Shown here piece by piece: positions 1 through 8,548 of a stretch of 64,000 nucleotides of DNA; position 1 is the first letter of the stretch; each line of letters starts with the position of its first letter. Under the pieces are notes generated by a model. The model made no database searches and had not been told where the DNA came from. It saw only the letters and a list, made by a program, of their open reading frames with translations. The position numbers and the translations under genes were made by a program. The stretch comes from AP-15 sp963750195. Its GTDB lineage: Bacteria; Pseudomonadota; Alphaproteobacteria; ATCC43930; CGMCC-115725. The DNA lies in assembly GCA_963750195.1 (NCBI GenBank), contig CAVVPS010000014.1:186001-250000 (forward strand), given 5' to 3'.

Positions 1-519
1 GGCGAAGGCCATGCCGACGACCGCGAGGATCAGGGTCAATGGCAAGCCGTTCCACAAATCGGTCTCGACATAGCTCATGCCGAGGATGCCGCCCCACATC
101 AGCACGCCGACCAATATCAGTCCCCCGAGCCAAAGGAGTATGAGCCGGCGGCCCCACAAACGGCGGTCGCAGCTTGCCAGGATTAATCCAATAAAAATCA
201 GCACGACGAACAGCGGCCGCCATTGCTCCGCATAGGGAAACCGCCCGAACAGGATAAAGCGCAGCTTTTCGGCGATAAACGCCCAGCAGGCGCCCTCGCC
301 GCGGCAAGCGCGGCCGCTGTCGGCATGCCAGATCGCGTCGACGACAGCCCACCGCACCAGCCGCGGTATCGTCATCACCAGGAACCATGCCGCCGCCAAA
401 GTCAGCAGCGTATTGCCGACGCCGTTAAACAGATTGGCGCGTAGCCACGAAACGATCCCGGCAGAGGGCGTCGGCGGGCGTTCCGCAGGCAACGGCAAAT
501 CTTGCGTGGCGTCGGTCAT
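1..519 (-). CDS. aapM: AapM-type amino-acid ABC transporter permease (partial, runs off the window)
   Basis: This is the second membrane permease of a general L-amino-acid ABC importer, and it forms the inner-membrane channel together with AapQ. The start codon lies at 517-519, four bases after the AapQ stop, so the two are almost certainly co-transcribed. The visible N-terminal part reads MTDATQDLPLPAERP and then hydrophobic segments. These include FVVLIFIGLILASCDRR and an MSYVETDLWNGLPLTLIL stretch typical of AapM/BztC. The conserved EAA loop lies beyond the window. Identity rests on gene order (aapJ-aapQ-aapM) and on membrane segments in the visible part. Confidence 0.88.
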   Translation of the reverse strand, partial: MTDATQDLPLPAERPPTPSAGIVSWLRANLFNGVGNTLLTLAAAWFLVMTIPRLVRWAVVDAIWHADSGRACRGEGACWAFIAEKLRFILFGRFPYAEQWRPLFVVLIFIGLILASCDRRLWGRRLILLWLGGLILVGVLMWGGILGMSYVETDLWNGLPLTLILAVVGMAFA

Positions 520-523
520 TACT

Positions 524-1714
524 CTAGCGCTCGACCAGCGCCACGGCGCGGTTATAGAGGTTCATCGACAGCGCAATGGTCAAACTGATCGCCAGATAAA
601 CCGCCATGATCAGCGCGATGCCTTCAACCGCCTGACCGGTCTGGTTCATCGTCGTGTTGGCGATCGAGACGAGATCGGGGTACCCGATGATCACGGCGAG
701 CGAGCTGTTCTTGGTCAGGTTCAGATACTGACTGGTCATCGGTGGAATGATGACGCGCAGCGCCTGCGGCAATACGACGAGCCGCATCGTCAGCGCCGGT
801 CGAAGGCCGAGCGCCGAGGCCGCCTCGCTCTGCCCCCAGCTGACCGACAGAATGCCGGCGCGCACGATCTCGGCGATGAAGCTCGCGGTGTAGATCGTCA
901 GCCCGAGCAGCAATGCCGCAAATTCCGGCGAGACCGCGCCGCCGCCGGCGAAATTGAAGCCCTTGAGCGCCGGCCAATCGAAGGCCAGCGGCGCACCGGC
1001 AGCGAGAAAAACCAGCAATGGCAGGCCGACGATCAGCGCAAGTCCGACCCAACCGGACGGGAATTGGGCGCCGGTCGCCATTTGCCGCCGCCTCGCCCAT
1101 CGGCTGACGGCAATTGCGGCCGCGAGCCCGAGAATAAAGGCGAGAAATATCCAGAGGTGCGATGGGTTGCTCTGCGGCATCGGGAATTCGACGCCGCGAT
1201 CGCTGACGAAGACACCCGGCAGCGGCCTCCAGGCCTGGCGCGGGGATGGCGCGCCCTCGCGCAGAAACGTCCACCAGAACAGCAACTGCAGCGGGAGCGG
1301 GATGTTGCGAAAGGTCTCGACATAGACCAGAGACAGCTTGGCGATCAGCCAGTTGCGCGACAGCCGGGCGATGCCGATCACGGTGCCGAGAATCGTCGCC
1401 AGCACGATCCCGAGAATGGCGACGTAAAGCGTGTTGACCAGACCGACGAGAAAGGCGCGGGCATAAGTGTCGGACGGCGCGTAGGCGATCAGCGACTCGC
1501 CGATCGCGAACGATGCCTCCCGGCCCAAAAAACCGAAGCCGGTGGCGATGTTCTGGCGCCCGAGGTTGACCAGCGTGTTGTGGACAAGAAACCAGCCGAA
1601 CGCGACGACGAACGCGACGAACAGCACCTGATAAAACACGCCGCGGACCGCCGAGTCGCGCCAGAACGGCGGCCGTGTCGGCCGCGGGATTGCGTCGAGC
1701 GGCGGGCTCGCCAC
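524..1714 (-). CDS. aapQ: AapQ-type amino-acid ABC transporter permease
   Basis: This 396-residue inner-membrane permease belongs to the HisM/GlnP family of polar amino-acid importers, in the large AapQ/BztB subclass. It has an N-terminal membrane anchor (about residues 24-46) and a first permease half with VETFRNIPLPLQLLFWW. A long central insert follows. The C-terminal half carries the EAA-loop region (SEAASALGLRPALTMRLVVLPQA, about residues 295-318). It lies 31 bases after aapJ and four bases before aapM, a standard operon order. The ATPase gene aapP would be expected beyond the left edge. Start and length fit the family. Confidence 0.93.
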   Translation of the reverse strand: MASPPLDAIPRPTRPPFWRDSAVRGVFYQVLFVAFVVAFGWFLVHNTLVNLGRQNIATGFGFLGREASFAIGESLIAYAPSDTYARAFLVGLVNTLYVAILGIVLATILGTVIGIARLSRNWLIAKLSLVYVETFRNIPLPLQLLFWWTFLREGAPSPRQAWRPLPGVFVSDRGVEFPMPQSNPSHLWIFLAFILGLAAAIAVSRWARRRQMATGAQFPSGWVGLALIVGLPLLVFLAAGAPLAFDWPALKGFNFAGGGAVSPEFAALLLGLTIYTASFIAEIVRAGILSVSWGQSEAASALGLRPALTMRLVVLPQALRVIIPPMTSQYLNLTKNSSLAVIIGYPDLVSIANTTMNQTGQAVEGIALIMAVYLAISLTIALSMNLYNRAVALVER

Positions 1715-1745
1715 CTGCCGCTAACGATTGCCGCCGCGCCGCAGT

Positions 1746-2774
1746 TCAGCGGATCGGCATGCCATAGATCAGCCCCCCCTTGGTCCACAAATTGTTGAGC
1801 CCGCGGGCGAGCTTGAGCGGCGAGCCTTGACCGACATTGCGCTCGAAGATCTCGCCATAATTGCCGACCAACTTGATCTCGTTATAGACCCATTTGTCGT
1901 CGATCCCGAGCGACTTGCCCGACCCCGGAGTGACGCCGAGCATCCGCTTAATATCGGGATCGTCGGATTTCAGCATGTCGTCGACGTTCTTCGAGGTGAT
2001 CCCTTTTTCCTCGGCATTGAACAAGGCAAAGATGACCCAACGCACCAGGTCGTTCCATTGGTCGTCGCCTTGGCGCACCGCCGGCGACAGCGGCTCCTTC
2101 GAGATGACCTCCGGCAAGATGACGTAGTCGTCGGGGTTGGACGCTCGCGCAGCGCGGGTCGCCGCCAGCCCGGAACGGTCGGTCGTATAGGCATCGCAGC
2201 GCCCGGAGAAAAACGCGCTTTCGACCTCGTCGAGCTTTTCGATGACCACCGGTTTGAAATCGAGCTTGTTGGCGCGGAAATAGTCAGCGAGGTTGAGTTC
2301 GGTGGTCGTTCCCGGCTGCACGCAGATCGTAGCGCCGTTCAGCTCCTTGGCGCTTTTGACCCCAAGTTTCTTGGCTACCATGAAACCCTGGCCGTCATAG
2401 TAGACGACGGCGGTGAAATTGAGCCCCAGATCGGTATCGCGCTGCAAGGTCCAGGTCGTGTTGCGCGACAGCAGGTCGACTTCGCCCGATTGCAGTGCCG
2501 TGAAGCGCTGCTGCGCGGTCAGCGGGACGTATTTGACCTTGCTGACATCGCCGAATAAGGCGGCGGCAAGCGCCTTGCAGATGTCGACATCGAGACCGGC
2601 ATAATGCCCCTGACTATCCGGCATCGCGAAGCCGGCGAGACCGGTATTGACGCCGCAGACGACCTGTCCGGCCTGCTTGACCTTGTCGAAGGTCGCCCCG
2701 GCCTGCGCCGCGATCGCGAAGCTAAGCGCGACGGCGGCTGCCCCAAGCGACAGCGTCCATTGCCTGAATTGCAT
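1746..2774 (-). CDS. aapJ: AapJ-type periplasmic general L-amino-acid-binding protein
   Basis: This is the periplasmic substrate-binding subunit that captures L-amino acids and hands them to the AapQM permease. It has 342 residues with a clear Sec signal peptide (residues 1-25, ending AIAAQA). The SBP_bac_3 fold follows, with the family signatures VVCGVNTGLAGFA, YAGLDVDICKALAAALFG and VDLLSRNTTWTLQRD. It is the first gene of the aapJQM operon. A run of G and A just upstream of the start codon provides a ribosome binding site. No damage is visible. Confidence 0.95.
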   Translation of the reverse strand: MQFRQWTLSLGAAAVALSFAIAAQAGATFDKVKQAGQVVCGVNTGLAGFAMPDSQGHYAGLDVDICKALAAALFGDVSKVKYVPLTAQQRFTALQSGEVDLLSRNTTWTLQRDTDLGLNFTAVVYYDGQGFMVAKKLGVKSAKELNGATICVQPGTTTELNLADYFRANKLDFKPVVIEKLDEVESAFFSGRCDAYTTDRSGLAATRAARASNPDDYVILPEVISKEPLSPAVRQGDDQWNDLVRWVIFALFNAEEKGITSKNVDDMLKSDDPDIKRMLGVTPGSGKSLGIDDKWVYNEIKLVGNYGEIFERNVGQGSPLKLARGLNNLWTKGGLIYGMPIR

Positions 2775-2864
2775 TGCTCCCCCTCCCCGTCATCCCCGCG
2801 GCTGGTACACGCCGCGTCTAGCACAACCTCACCGCGTTCGGCAACGCGGCGGCAACGGCCGAGG

Positions 2865-3614
2865 TCACGACGCGTTGCGCATATCCGCGATGATTTGCGC
2901 CGCTGCGGCCGCGGGGTCGGGGCTTTTGACGATCGGGCGGCCGATAACGAGGTAATCGGCCCCCAAGGCGATTGCTTCGGCCGGGGTGCCCGAGCGCTTG
3001 TGGTCGTCGCGCGCGCTGCCCGCCGGCCTAACCCCCGGGGTTACGACCAGCAGACCCTCGGCGTCCGCGGCGCGGCGGATCGCGTCCGGGTTATCCTGCG
3101 GCGCCGCGATAATCCCGTCGCAGCCCCAGGCCATGGCCGCTCTAGCACGCTCGACGATCAGCTCATGGAGGCTGCCGCGATAGCCAAGCTCGCGCAGCCC
3201 GTTCGCGTCGAGGCTGGTCAACACCGGCACCACCAAAATCTTCAAATTGCTGCCCGCTTTGCCCTCGGCGGCGGCCTTGATGATGTGGTCGTCGCCGTGG
3301 ACGGTGACAAAGCTGACGCCGCGCTCGGCCGCGCGTGCGACGCCCTGCTTTACGGTCTCCCCGATGTCGAACATCTTGGTGTCGAGAAAGATACTTTTTC
3401 CCTGGGCCACGAGATCGTCGAGCAGCCGGTCGAAACCGGCTGCGTATTGCAGCCACAACCCGATCTTGAAAAACGATACCACCCCGTCGAGCCCAGCCAC
3501 CAGCGCGCGCGCCTGGGCAACGCTGGGCACGTCGAGGGCCACGATCAGCCGGTCTTCGATCCGTTCGGGAACTTCACGAAGGGGGACCACGCCGTCTCTG
3601 CTGAATACTGTCAT
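2865..3614 (-). CDS. pyrF: Orotidine-5'-phosphate decarboxylase
   Basis: It decarboxylates OMP to UMP, the last step of de novo pyrimidine synthesis, in the cytoplasm. The 249-residue protein is a TIM barrel. The substrate-binding Asp of strand 1 is in IVALDVPS (about residue 28). The catalytic Asp-x-Lys-x-x-Asp is D78, K80 and D83 (FLDTKMFDI). The C-terminal phosphate-binding part contains VTPGVRP and ADYLVIGRPI. It stands alone between aapJ and the AraC-type gene, on the same strand as both. The loop after D83 (GETV rather than PNTV) is a mild variant of the textbook motif. Confidence 0.95.
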   Translation of the reverse strand: MTVFSRDGVVPLREVPERIEDRLIVALDVPSVAQARALVAGLDGVVSFFKIGLWLQYAAGFDRLLDDLVAQGKSIFLDTKMFDIGETVKQGVARAAERGVSFVTVHGDDHIIKAAAEGKAGSNLKILVVPVLTSLDANGLRELGYRGSLHELIVERARAAMAWGCDGIIAAPQDNPDAIRRAADAEGLLVVTPGVRPAGSARDDHKRSGTPAEAIALGADYLVIGRPIVKSPDPAAAAAQIIADMRNAS

Positions 3615-3654
3615 CGCCGCGAAAAATAACGCAGCTAGCGGGCGATGGCCAAGC

Positions 3655-4509
3655 TCAAGTCATTTTCACCAACGCTCGGGGATGCAGATTTTGGAGGATC
3701 CCTAGGTCTCCTTTCGCCGCTCGCCGAAAGCTTCGCGGAGATACCGCAGCAACCCGATGAAATGTCCGCACAAAGTTGGACAAGTCGCCGAACCCGACAT
3801 CGAGCGCGATCTCAGTGATCGACCTCGTATCGTCGGCCAATAGCCGCGCGGCCCGGCGCAGCCGCGAGCGAATCAGGTACTGATGCGGGGTCACGCCGAG
3901 GACTTTTGCAAACAGCCGCAGGAAATGAAACGAGCTGAGCCCAAACTCCTTGGCTGTGCTCTCGAGGTCGATCGGCTCATGCGCGTTCGCGTCGATCCAC
4001 CGCGCCGCCTCTACCGCGCGGCGGCGATCGCATGCCCGGACTGCTGCCCCTCTTCGTGGCCGTCCGGAGAGGATTTCGACGAAGCGCGACGCGAGCAGCA
4101 TCCCGATTTCGTCGAGGCCAACCTCGCTCCTGCGCTCGACGGCGGCCTGGGCCAACTCGCCGAGGACCATCAGCTCGGGAAGCGGCGGCACATAGACCGA
4201 CTGCCAGATATCGCGCCGGTACCCGACCATTTCGACCAGCGCCGGCGCGGGATGAAACGACAAACATTCATCTCCACCGGCATGTTCGTGCGTGCAGATA
4301 TATTCGTCACCGGGATGGCCGATCAGGATCGACCCGGTCACCAGCTCGAACAATCCACCCCTGGCGCGGCAACCAAAGTTGCCTCTGCGCACGTAGGAAA
4401 TCGAAAAGCTGTCATGCAGCTCGACGGAGGGCGCGTCGTCCGGTCCGGCCCAGCATCGGTGGTCGATGACCGAGATCGCTTGGTTCCGGAAAACTAGGTG
4501 GGACAGCAT
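3655..4509 (-). CDS. AraC-family transcriptional regulator
   Basis: This 284-residue regulator has an N-terminal cupin-like sensing domain (residues about 20-110, containing GSILIGHPGDEYICTHEH). Its C-terminal AraC double helix-turn-helix spans residues about 168-266. The second helix-turn-helix carries the family signature SITEIALDVGFGDLSNFVRTFHR. The gene follows the GFA-family gene by 67 bases on the same strand, so it may be the last gene of an Ogt-AlkA/GFA/AraC transcription unit. It lacks the Cys-rich methyl-acceptor domain of Ada, so direct alkylation sensing is not supported. Ligand unknown. Confidence 0.85.
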   Translation of the reverse strand: MLSHLVFRNQAISVIDHRCWAGPDDAPSVELHDSFSISYVRRGNFGCRARGGLFELVTGSILIGHPGDEYICTHEHAGGDECLSFHPAPALVEMVGYRRDIWQSVYVPPLPELMVLGELAQAAVERRSEVGLDEIGMLLASRFVEILSGRPRRGAAVRACDRRRAVEAARWIDANAHEPIDLESTAKEFGLSSFHFLRLFAKVLGVTPHQYLIRSRLRRAARLLADDTRSITEIALDVGFGDLSNFVRTFHRVAAVSPRSFRRAAKGDLGILQNLHPRALVKMT

Positions 4510-4576
4510 GCGACGACTATCCGCGATTGACGTGAAGCCGGGACCGCCGCTGTCAGCGTTTCACCGGGCGAGCGGG

Positions 4577-5050
4577 TCAGGCCTGCTCGGCGCGGTTGCG
4601 GCGCAGCCGCTCCTTGCTTTCGGCCGGCCAGACGTCGTCGATCCGATAAATCGTTTCGAACGCCGGCACGCCTTCCGGCAGAGCCAGCCACGGCAGCTTG
4701 CTCCGCGTAAATATGTGAACATCGGGCGTAACCGCTTCGGGAGTGTCAAGCGTCCCGGCGCGCACGAACAGGCAGTCGCTGGGGACAATGTGATAGCGGC
4801 TCCATAAGGTCGTGCCGCACGTCGCACAAAAGAATACGTCGTGGTCCTTTCCGGTGCCGCCCGCCAGCCGGTACGACTTCAAAGTCGCCGAATTGCTTTC
4901 GACAAATCTCCCTTCGATCCAGAGGTTGATCGCGAACGGGCCGCCGGTCAGCCGCTGGCAATCTCGGCAGTGGCAGGCATGCACGATCAGCGGACTGGCG
5001 GTCAACCTGTATCGGATCGTACGGCACGCGCACCCGCCCTCGAGATTCAT
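4577..5050 (-). CDS. GFA-family (glutathione-dependent formaldehyde-activating-like) zinc protein
   Basis: This 157-residue protein belongs to the GFA/CENP-V family, small zinc-binding proteins that include the glutathione-dependent formaldehyde-activating enzyme. It has the ligand cysteines in order: GGCACRTIRY near the N terminus, ACHCRDCQRLTG (about residues 26-37) and FFCATCGTTLW (about residues 72-82). I chose the start at 5048-5050 because the family begins exactly there (MNLEGGCAC). It also overlaps the stop of the Ogt-AlkA gene in a 4-base coupled arrangement. Most family members have no proven substrate, so the formaldehyde role is an inference supported only by the alkylation-repair neighbour. 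Confidence 0.87.
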   Translation of the reverse strand: MNLEGGCACRTIRYRLTASPLIVHACHCRDCQRLTGGPFAINLWIEGRFVESNSATLKSYRLAGGTGKDHDVFFCATCGTTLWSRYHIVPSDCLFVRAGTLDTPEAVTPDVHIFTRSKLPWLALPEGVPAFETIYRIDDVWPAESKERLRRNRAEQA

Positions 5051-6258
5051 AGCGTCTCCTCGGCAGGCTCCAGCGGTATTGCCTTGCGCGCCGTCTCGCG
5101 CTCCACCATTCGCCACAGATACCAGCTCGCCACCGTCCGGTAGGGCTTCCAGCGTTCGCCGAAGGCTGCGAGCTCTTTCGGCGATGGCATCGCGCGGTCG
5201 TAAGCGATCCCGAAACCCTTGCGGACGCCATAATCATCCACCGGCAGCACGTCCGGACGGCCGAGCCGGAACATCAGAAGCATTTCCGCCGTCCAGCGGC
5301 CGATGCCGCGAACCTTCGAAAGCCGCTCGATAATGGTCTCGTCCGGCAAGTCACGGATCTCGGCCAATGTGGGGATCGCACCGTCCTCGACCTTTTGCGC
5401 GAGATCACGCAGAGAAAGCAGCTTCGATCCCGAAAGCCCGACACCGCGCAACCTTTCGTCGGACAGGCGAAGCATTCGCCGGGATGACGGCTCCCCACGC
5501 GGGAAGAGAGCGCACAGACGCGCGAAAATCGCCGCCGCAGCTTTGCCGTTCAGCTGCTGGTTGACAATCGCTCGGGCGAGTATCGCAAAGAGGCTTGGCG
5601 CCGACCTGAGGCGCATGCGGAACGGGCCTATCTCGTCGATGGCGCGCGCCAATACCGGGTCCGACGCACGCAGATGGGCAATGGCGAGGTCCGGATCAAA
5701 GCCGACCGCCCAGTCGTCATCGACGGCCGGGATTGCGCCGTTCGATGGCGCGCCTTCGATCTCCAGCATCCGCCGCTTGGTCTCGACGCCGCCCTGCGCT
5801 GAAAAGCCGCCGATCTTGCCGCCGGCGGCAAGCACGCGATGGCATGGCACGACGATCGGGAACGGGTTTCTCCCGAGCGCCTGCCCTACGGCGCGCGCCG
5901 CACCGGGTGCGCCGACGCGCTTGGCGATGTCGCCGTAGGAGAGCGTGTTGCCCGACGGGATGGCCCGGGCGGCCTCATAGACGCGGCGGTGGAACTCGGG
6001 TACGCCATCCATGTCGAGCGCGACGGTCGACAGGTCGCTCGCCTCGCCGCGCAGCAATGCCGCCATCCGCTCGATTGCCTGTCGCACTTCGGCCGGCGGT
6101 GCGGCTTCGCCGGCGGCGGGAAATCGGTGCAGCATGCGGGCCCGCGTCTCGGCCTCCCCCGCCTCGGGGAGCTGCACGCCCGCGACGCCGCGTTCACCCC
6201 AGGCGATGCCGCACCGGCCGATGGCCGTGTCGAAGAGCGCAAAACCACTTGCCGTCAT
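5047..6258 (-). CDS. Fusion of O6-methylguanine-DNA methyltransferase (Ogt) and AlkA-type DNA glycosylase
   Basis: One 403-residue protein joins two DNA alkylation repair activities. Residues 1-170 are an Ogt domain. It has the IPSGNTLSYGDIAKRVG winged helix and the methyl-acceptor Cys139 in PIVVPCHRV. Residues about 185-390 are an HhH-GPD glycosylase of the AlkA/3-methyladenine type. It has a helix-hairpin-helix (KVRGIGRWTAEMLL, 315-328) and a catalytic Asp in LPVDDYGV, probably D342. The reading frame is continuous across the linker. Known relatives are usually separate genes or Ada-type fusions, so this domain order is noteworthy. The stop overlaps the start of the GFA gene, implying translational coupling. 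Confidence 0.92.
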   Translation of the reverse strand: MTASGFALFDTAIGRCGIAWGERGVAGVQLPEAGEAETRARMLHRFPAAGEAAPPAEVRQAIERMAALLRGEASDLSTVALDMDGVPEFHRRVYEAARAIPSGNTLSYGDIAKRVGAPGAARAVGQALGRNPFPIVVPCHRVLAAGGKIGGFSAQGGVETKRRMLEIEGAPSNGAIPAVDDDWAVGFDPDLAIAHLRASDPVLARAIDEIGPFRMRLRSAPSLFAILARAIVNQQLNGKAAAAIFARLCALFPRGEPSSRRMLRLSDERLRGVGLSGSKLLSLRDLAQKVEDGAIPTLAEIRDLPDETIIERLSKVRGIGRWTAEMLLMFRLGRPDVLPVDDYGVRKGFGIAYDRAMPSPKELAAFGERWKPYRTVASWYLWRMVERETARKAIPLEPAEETL

Positions 6259-6321
6259 GACCCGATCCTAGCACCCGCGGCAGCCGCGCTACTTGGAAAA
6301 TCTTGCTGTGCAAGATGCTGT

Positions 6322-7080
6322 TTAGCCGCCGGTCGCCGCGCGGAACGCGTGCTCGAATTTCGCGAATTCGTCGGGGGCGGCGTCGGAGACGGCCCAGTAC
6401 CCGAGATCGCCTTCGTTCCAGTGGTGCAAGGTGTAGCCGCGACGGGTGACGGTCTCGGGATGATCGCCCGTCCTGGTTGGCAGCACGAAGACGTTGATGA
6501 CGTGCTTGCCGACCCGATAGACGAGCGCCGGGACCGGTTTCCCTTGGATCAGGTCGAGGCGTCCGCCGATCAGCGGAAAACCATCGGTGGCGAGGTCGAC
6601 GCCCGGCGGCGACAGATCGGTGCGCCCTGCGAACCACGGCTTGACCGTGTGCTTATCGGACGAGGCGACATCGGTCAGGTGATCGCCCAACAGCGATCGC
6701 AAGTGGCTGTCGATGACCTCGTTGGCGACAGTGTTTTCCTGCCGCTCGCCGGTCAGCAAAAACGTGCCGCCGGAGCCGACCGCGACGGCGAGCAGGATCG
6801 AGGCGGCATAGGCGAGCCAACCGGAGGCGCGCATTGCTGCCGGCCGGGCTGCGGCCGCCTCGCGCCGCACCGCCGAACGCACGCTCGAACGCAAGGCCTG
6901 GGGCGCGCGATAAACGGGAGCCGCGCGGCGGATCTCGTCGCGCAAGCGCTCCAGCGCCGCCGCTTCCGGGCCGCACTCGGCGCAGTCCTCGATATGATCA
7001 CGGAGCAACGACCGCTCGGCCTCAGCAACCTCGCCATCGAGATAGGCGTCGAGAAGCGGGCGTACCTCCTCACACCGCAT
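6322..7080 (-). CDS. Zinc-binding membrane anti-sigma factor
   Basis: This 252-residue protein should hold the co-encoded ECF sigma factor inactive until a signal arrives. The N-terminal cytoplasmic domain carries a ZAS-type zinc site, with His, Cys and Cys in RDHIEDCAECGPE (about residues 28-40). A single membrane helix follows (about residues 89-111, ILLAVAVGSGGTFLL). The remaining 140 residues would be periplasmic. Its start codon overlaps the end of the sigma gene by 11 bases, the usual coupling of such pairs. The signal sensed cannot be read from the sequence. Confidence 0.88.
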   Translation of the reverse strand: MRCEEVRPLLDAYLDGEVAEAERSLLRDHIEDCAECGPEAAALERLRDEIRRAAPVYRAPQALRSSVRSAVRREAAAARPAAMRASGWLAYAASILLAVAVGSGGTFLLTGERQENTVANEVIDSHLRSLLGDHLTDVASSDKHTVKPWFAGRTDLSPPGVDLATDGFPLIGGRLDLIQGKPVPALVYRVGKHVINVFVLPTRTGDHPETVTRRGYTLHHWNEGDLGYWAVSDAAPDEFAKFEHAFRAATGG

Positions 7081-7624
7081 CGGTCACATCCTTTCCATCC
7101 CACGCCCGGCGCAGCGCCGAGCGGGCGCGGTGGAGGCGCGACATGACCGTCCCGATCGGCACTCCGGTCACCTCAGCGATCTCGCGATAGCCGAGCTCTT
7201 GCAACTCCCGCAATACGATCGCCTCGCGCAAGGGCACCGGAAGCGCCTCGATCAGTTGGTCGAGGCGCCGCAGGTCCGATCGGTTCAGCAGCAGCGCCTC
7301 GGTATCGCCCGGCCCGTCCAGCGGCGCCGCCACCGCCTCGTCGAGATCGGCCGCGGTTTCGAGCGGAACAACCTCCGCCGGCCGGTTGCGCTCGAGCCAG
7401 CTGTAGCAAGTGCGCCGCACGATCCGAAGCAGCCAGCTTTTGGCGTCGCCCTCGCGATAGCTGTCGAAATAGCGGAACGCTCTCAGATAGGCTTCCTGCA
7501 CGACATCGGCGGCGTCGGCATCGTTGCGGGTCAGCCAGCGGGCCAGCGAAAAGGCGGCGTCGAGATGAGGCATCACCACCGCCTCGAATCGGCTTTGCTG
7601 CCGCCGCTGCGCAATCCAGCCCAT
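7070..7624 (-). CDS. ECF-type RNA polymerase sigma factor
   Basis: This 184-residue sigma-70 family protein directs RNA polymerase to a small stress or envelope regulon. Region 2 is at about residues 18-85 (DADAADVVQEAYLRAFRYF and a WLLRIVRRTCY segment). Region 4 helix-turn-helix is at about residues 120-172 (LRELQELGYREIAEVTG followed by VMSRLHRARS). Region 3 is absent, as in ECF factors. It is the first gene of a two-gene unit with its overlapping anti-sigma factor and is divergent from coxG. A candidate autoregulatory promoter lies just upstream. Confidence 0.92.
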   Translation of the reverse strand: MGWIAQRRQQSRFEAVVMPHLDAAFSLARWLTRNDADAADVVQEAYLRAFRYFDSYREGDAKSWLLRIVRRTCYSWLERNRPAEVVPLETAADLDEAVAAPLDGPGDTEALLLNRSDLRRLDQLIEALPVPLREAIVLRELQELGYREIAEVTGVPIGTVMSRLHRARSALRRAWDGKDVTDAV

Positions 7625-7649
7625 CCGTTCATTCTACCTCACCACGGTG

Positions 7650-7677
7650 CAGACCGCAGCGGGCAAGCGTTTATTCC
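7650..7677 (-). promoter_or_regulatory. Candidate ECF-type promoter upstream of the sigma factor
   Basis: On the minus strand GGAATAAA is followed by GTCTG about 15 bases later, ending 25 bases before the sigma start codon. A GGAAT-type -35 element is common for ECF factors that activate their own gene. This is inference from one site only; no second copy was established in the window. Confidence 0.3.
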
Positions 7678-7774
7678 GCGCCGGGCGATCAAGCGAGACG
7701 CCATCGCGCTGACCATCGGGGCGGTTGCAATCGCCGCGGCCGAACCCCACACTCAGCGCACGCAGGAAAGGATC

Positions 7775-8436
7775 ATGCCGATGGAAATGACGGGCGAATT
7801 TCGCATCCCCGCGCCGCGCGAGCGCGTCTGGCAGGCGCTCAACGATCCTGAGATCCTGAAACAGGCGATCCCCGGCTGCCAGACGATCGAAAAGGTGTCG
7901 GACACCGAATTCGTCGCCAAGGTCGTCGCCAAGGTCGGACCGGTCAAGGCGACATTCGGCGGCAAGGTCAATTTGACCGACCTCGACCCGCCGCAAGGCC
8001 TATACGATCTCGGGGGAAGGAACCGGCGGTGTCGCCGGGTTCGCCAAGGGCAGCGCCAAGGTCCACCTCGACGCGGACGGCAGTGAAGCGACCGTGCTCC
8101 ATTACGAGGTTCAGGCCCATGTCGGCGGCAAGCTCGCGCAGATCGGCTCGCGCCTGATCGACGCCACCTCGCGCAAGATGGCGGATGATTTTTTCGCCCA
8201 CTTCGCCGCGGTGGTGGCGCCCGAGCAGGCAGAGCCGCTCCAGCCCAACGGCGCGGCCGGCGAGGCGGTGCAGATGGCGCCCGTCGCTGTCGACCCGACG
8301 CCGGCCGAGCGCGGAAGCCGCGACTGCCGGCAGCACCCCCACCCGCAGGTTATCGCCGGCGGTTTGGGTCACCGGGCTGACCGCGATCGTCGCCCTGATG
8401 CTCTATTACTTTACCCGCAACGGCGGGGTGCGCTAG
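7775..8436 (+). pseudogene. coxG: CoxG-like CO-dehydrogenase subunit G (two frameshifts)
   Basis: CoxG/SRPBCC proteins help anchor or assemble aerobic CO dehydrogenase at the membrane. The start at 7775 follows a GGAAAGGATC site. The fold begins GEFRIPAPRERVWQALNDP and continues to a C-terminal membrane anchor (VWVTGLTAIVALMLYYF, about 8370-8420). The frame breaks twice. A surplus G in the five-G run near 8011-8015 ends the first frame. A surplus C near 8310 separates the central part from the anchor. Removing one base at each point gives a single protein of about 220 residues. Both are simple one-base insertions, so sequencing error is as likely as real decay. It leads the cox operon. Confidence 0.78.
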
Positions 8437-8548
8437 CCACAGCGGCGGCATCCGGGAACGCCTTGACCGAAGGCGCTTCCCGGAACAAAACTCCGCGCCG
8501 ACTGCTGCCGCCGCTGACGGCGATGATGTGTGATCCAGGGAGGGTTCG

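Noticed and set aside
413..1798. Long plus-strand ORF of 461 codons
   Set aside because: It is antisense to aapQ, whose protein is unmistakable. The plus-strand translation is rich in Arg/Gln/Asp without motifs, as GC-rich shadows are.
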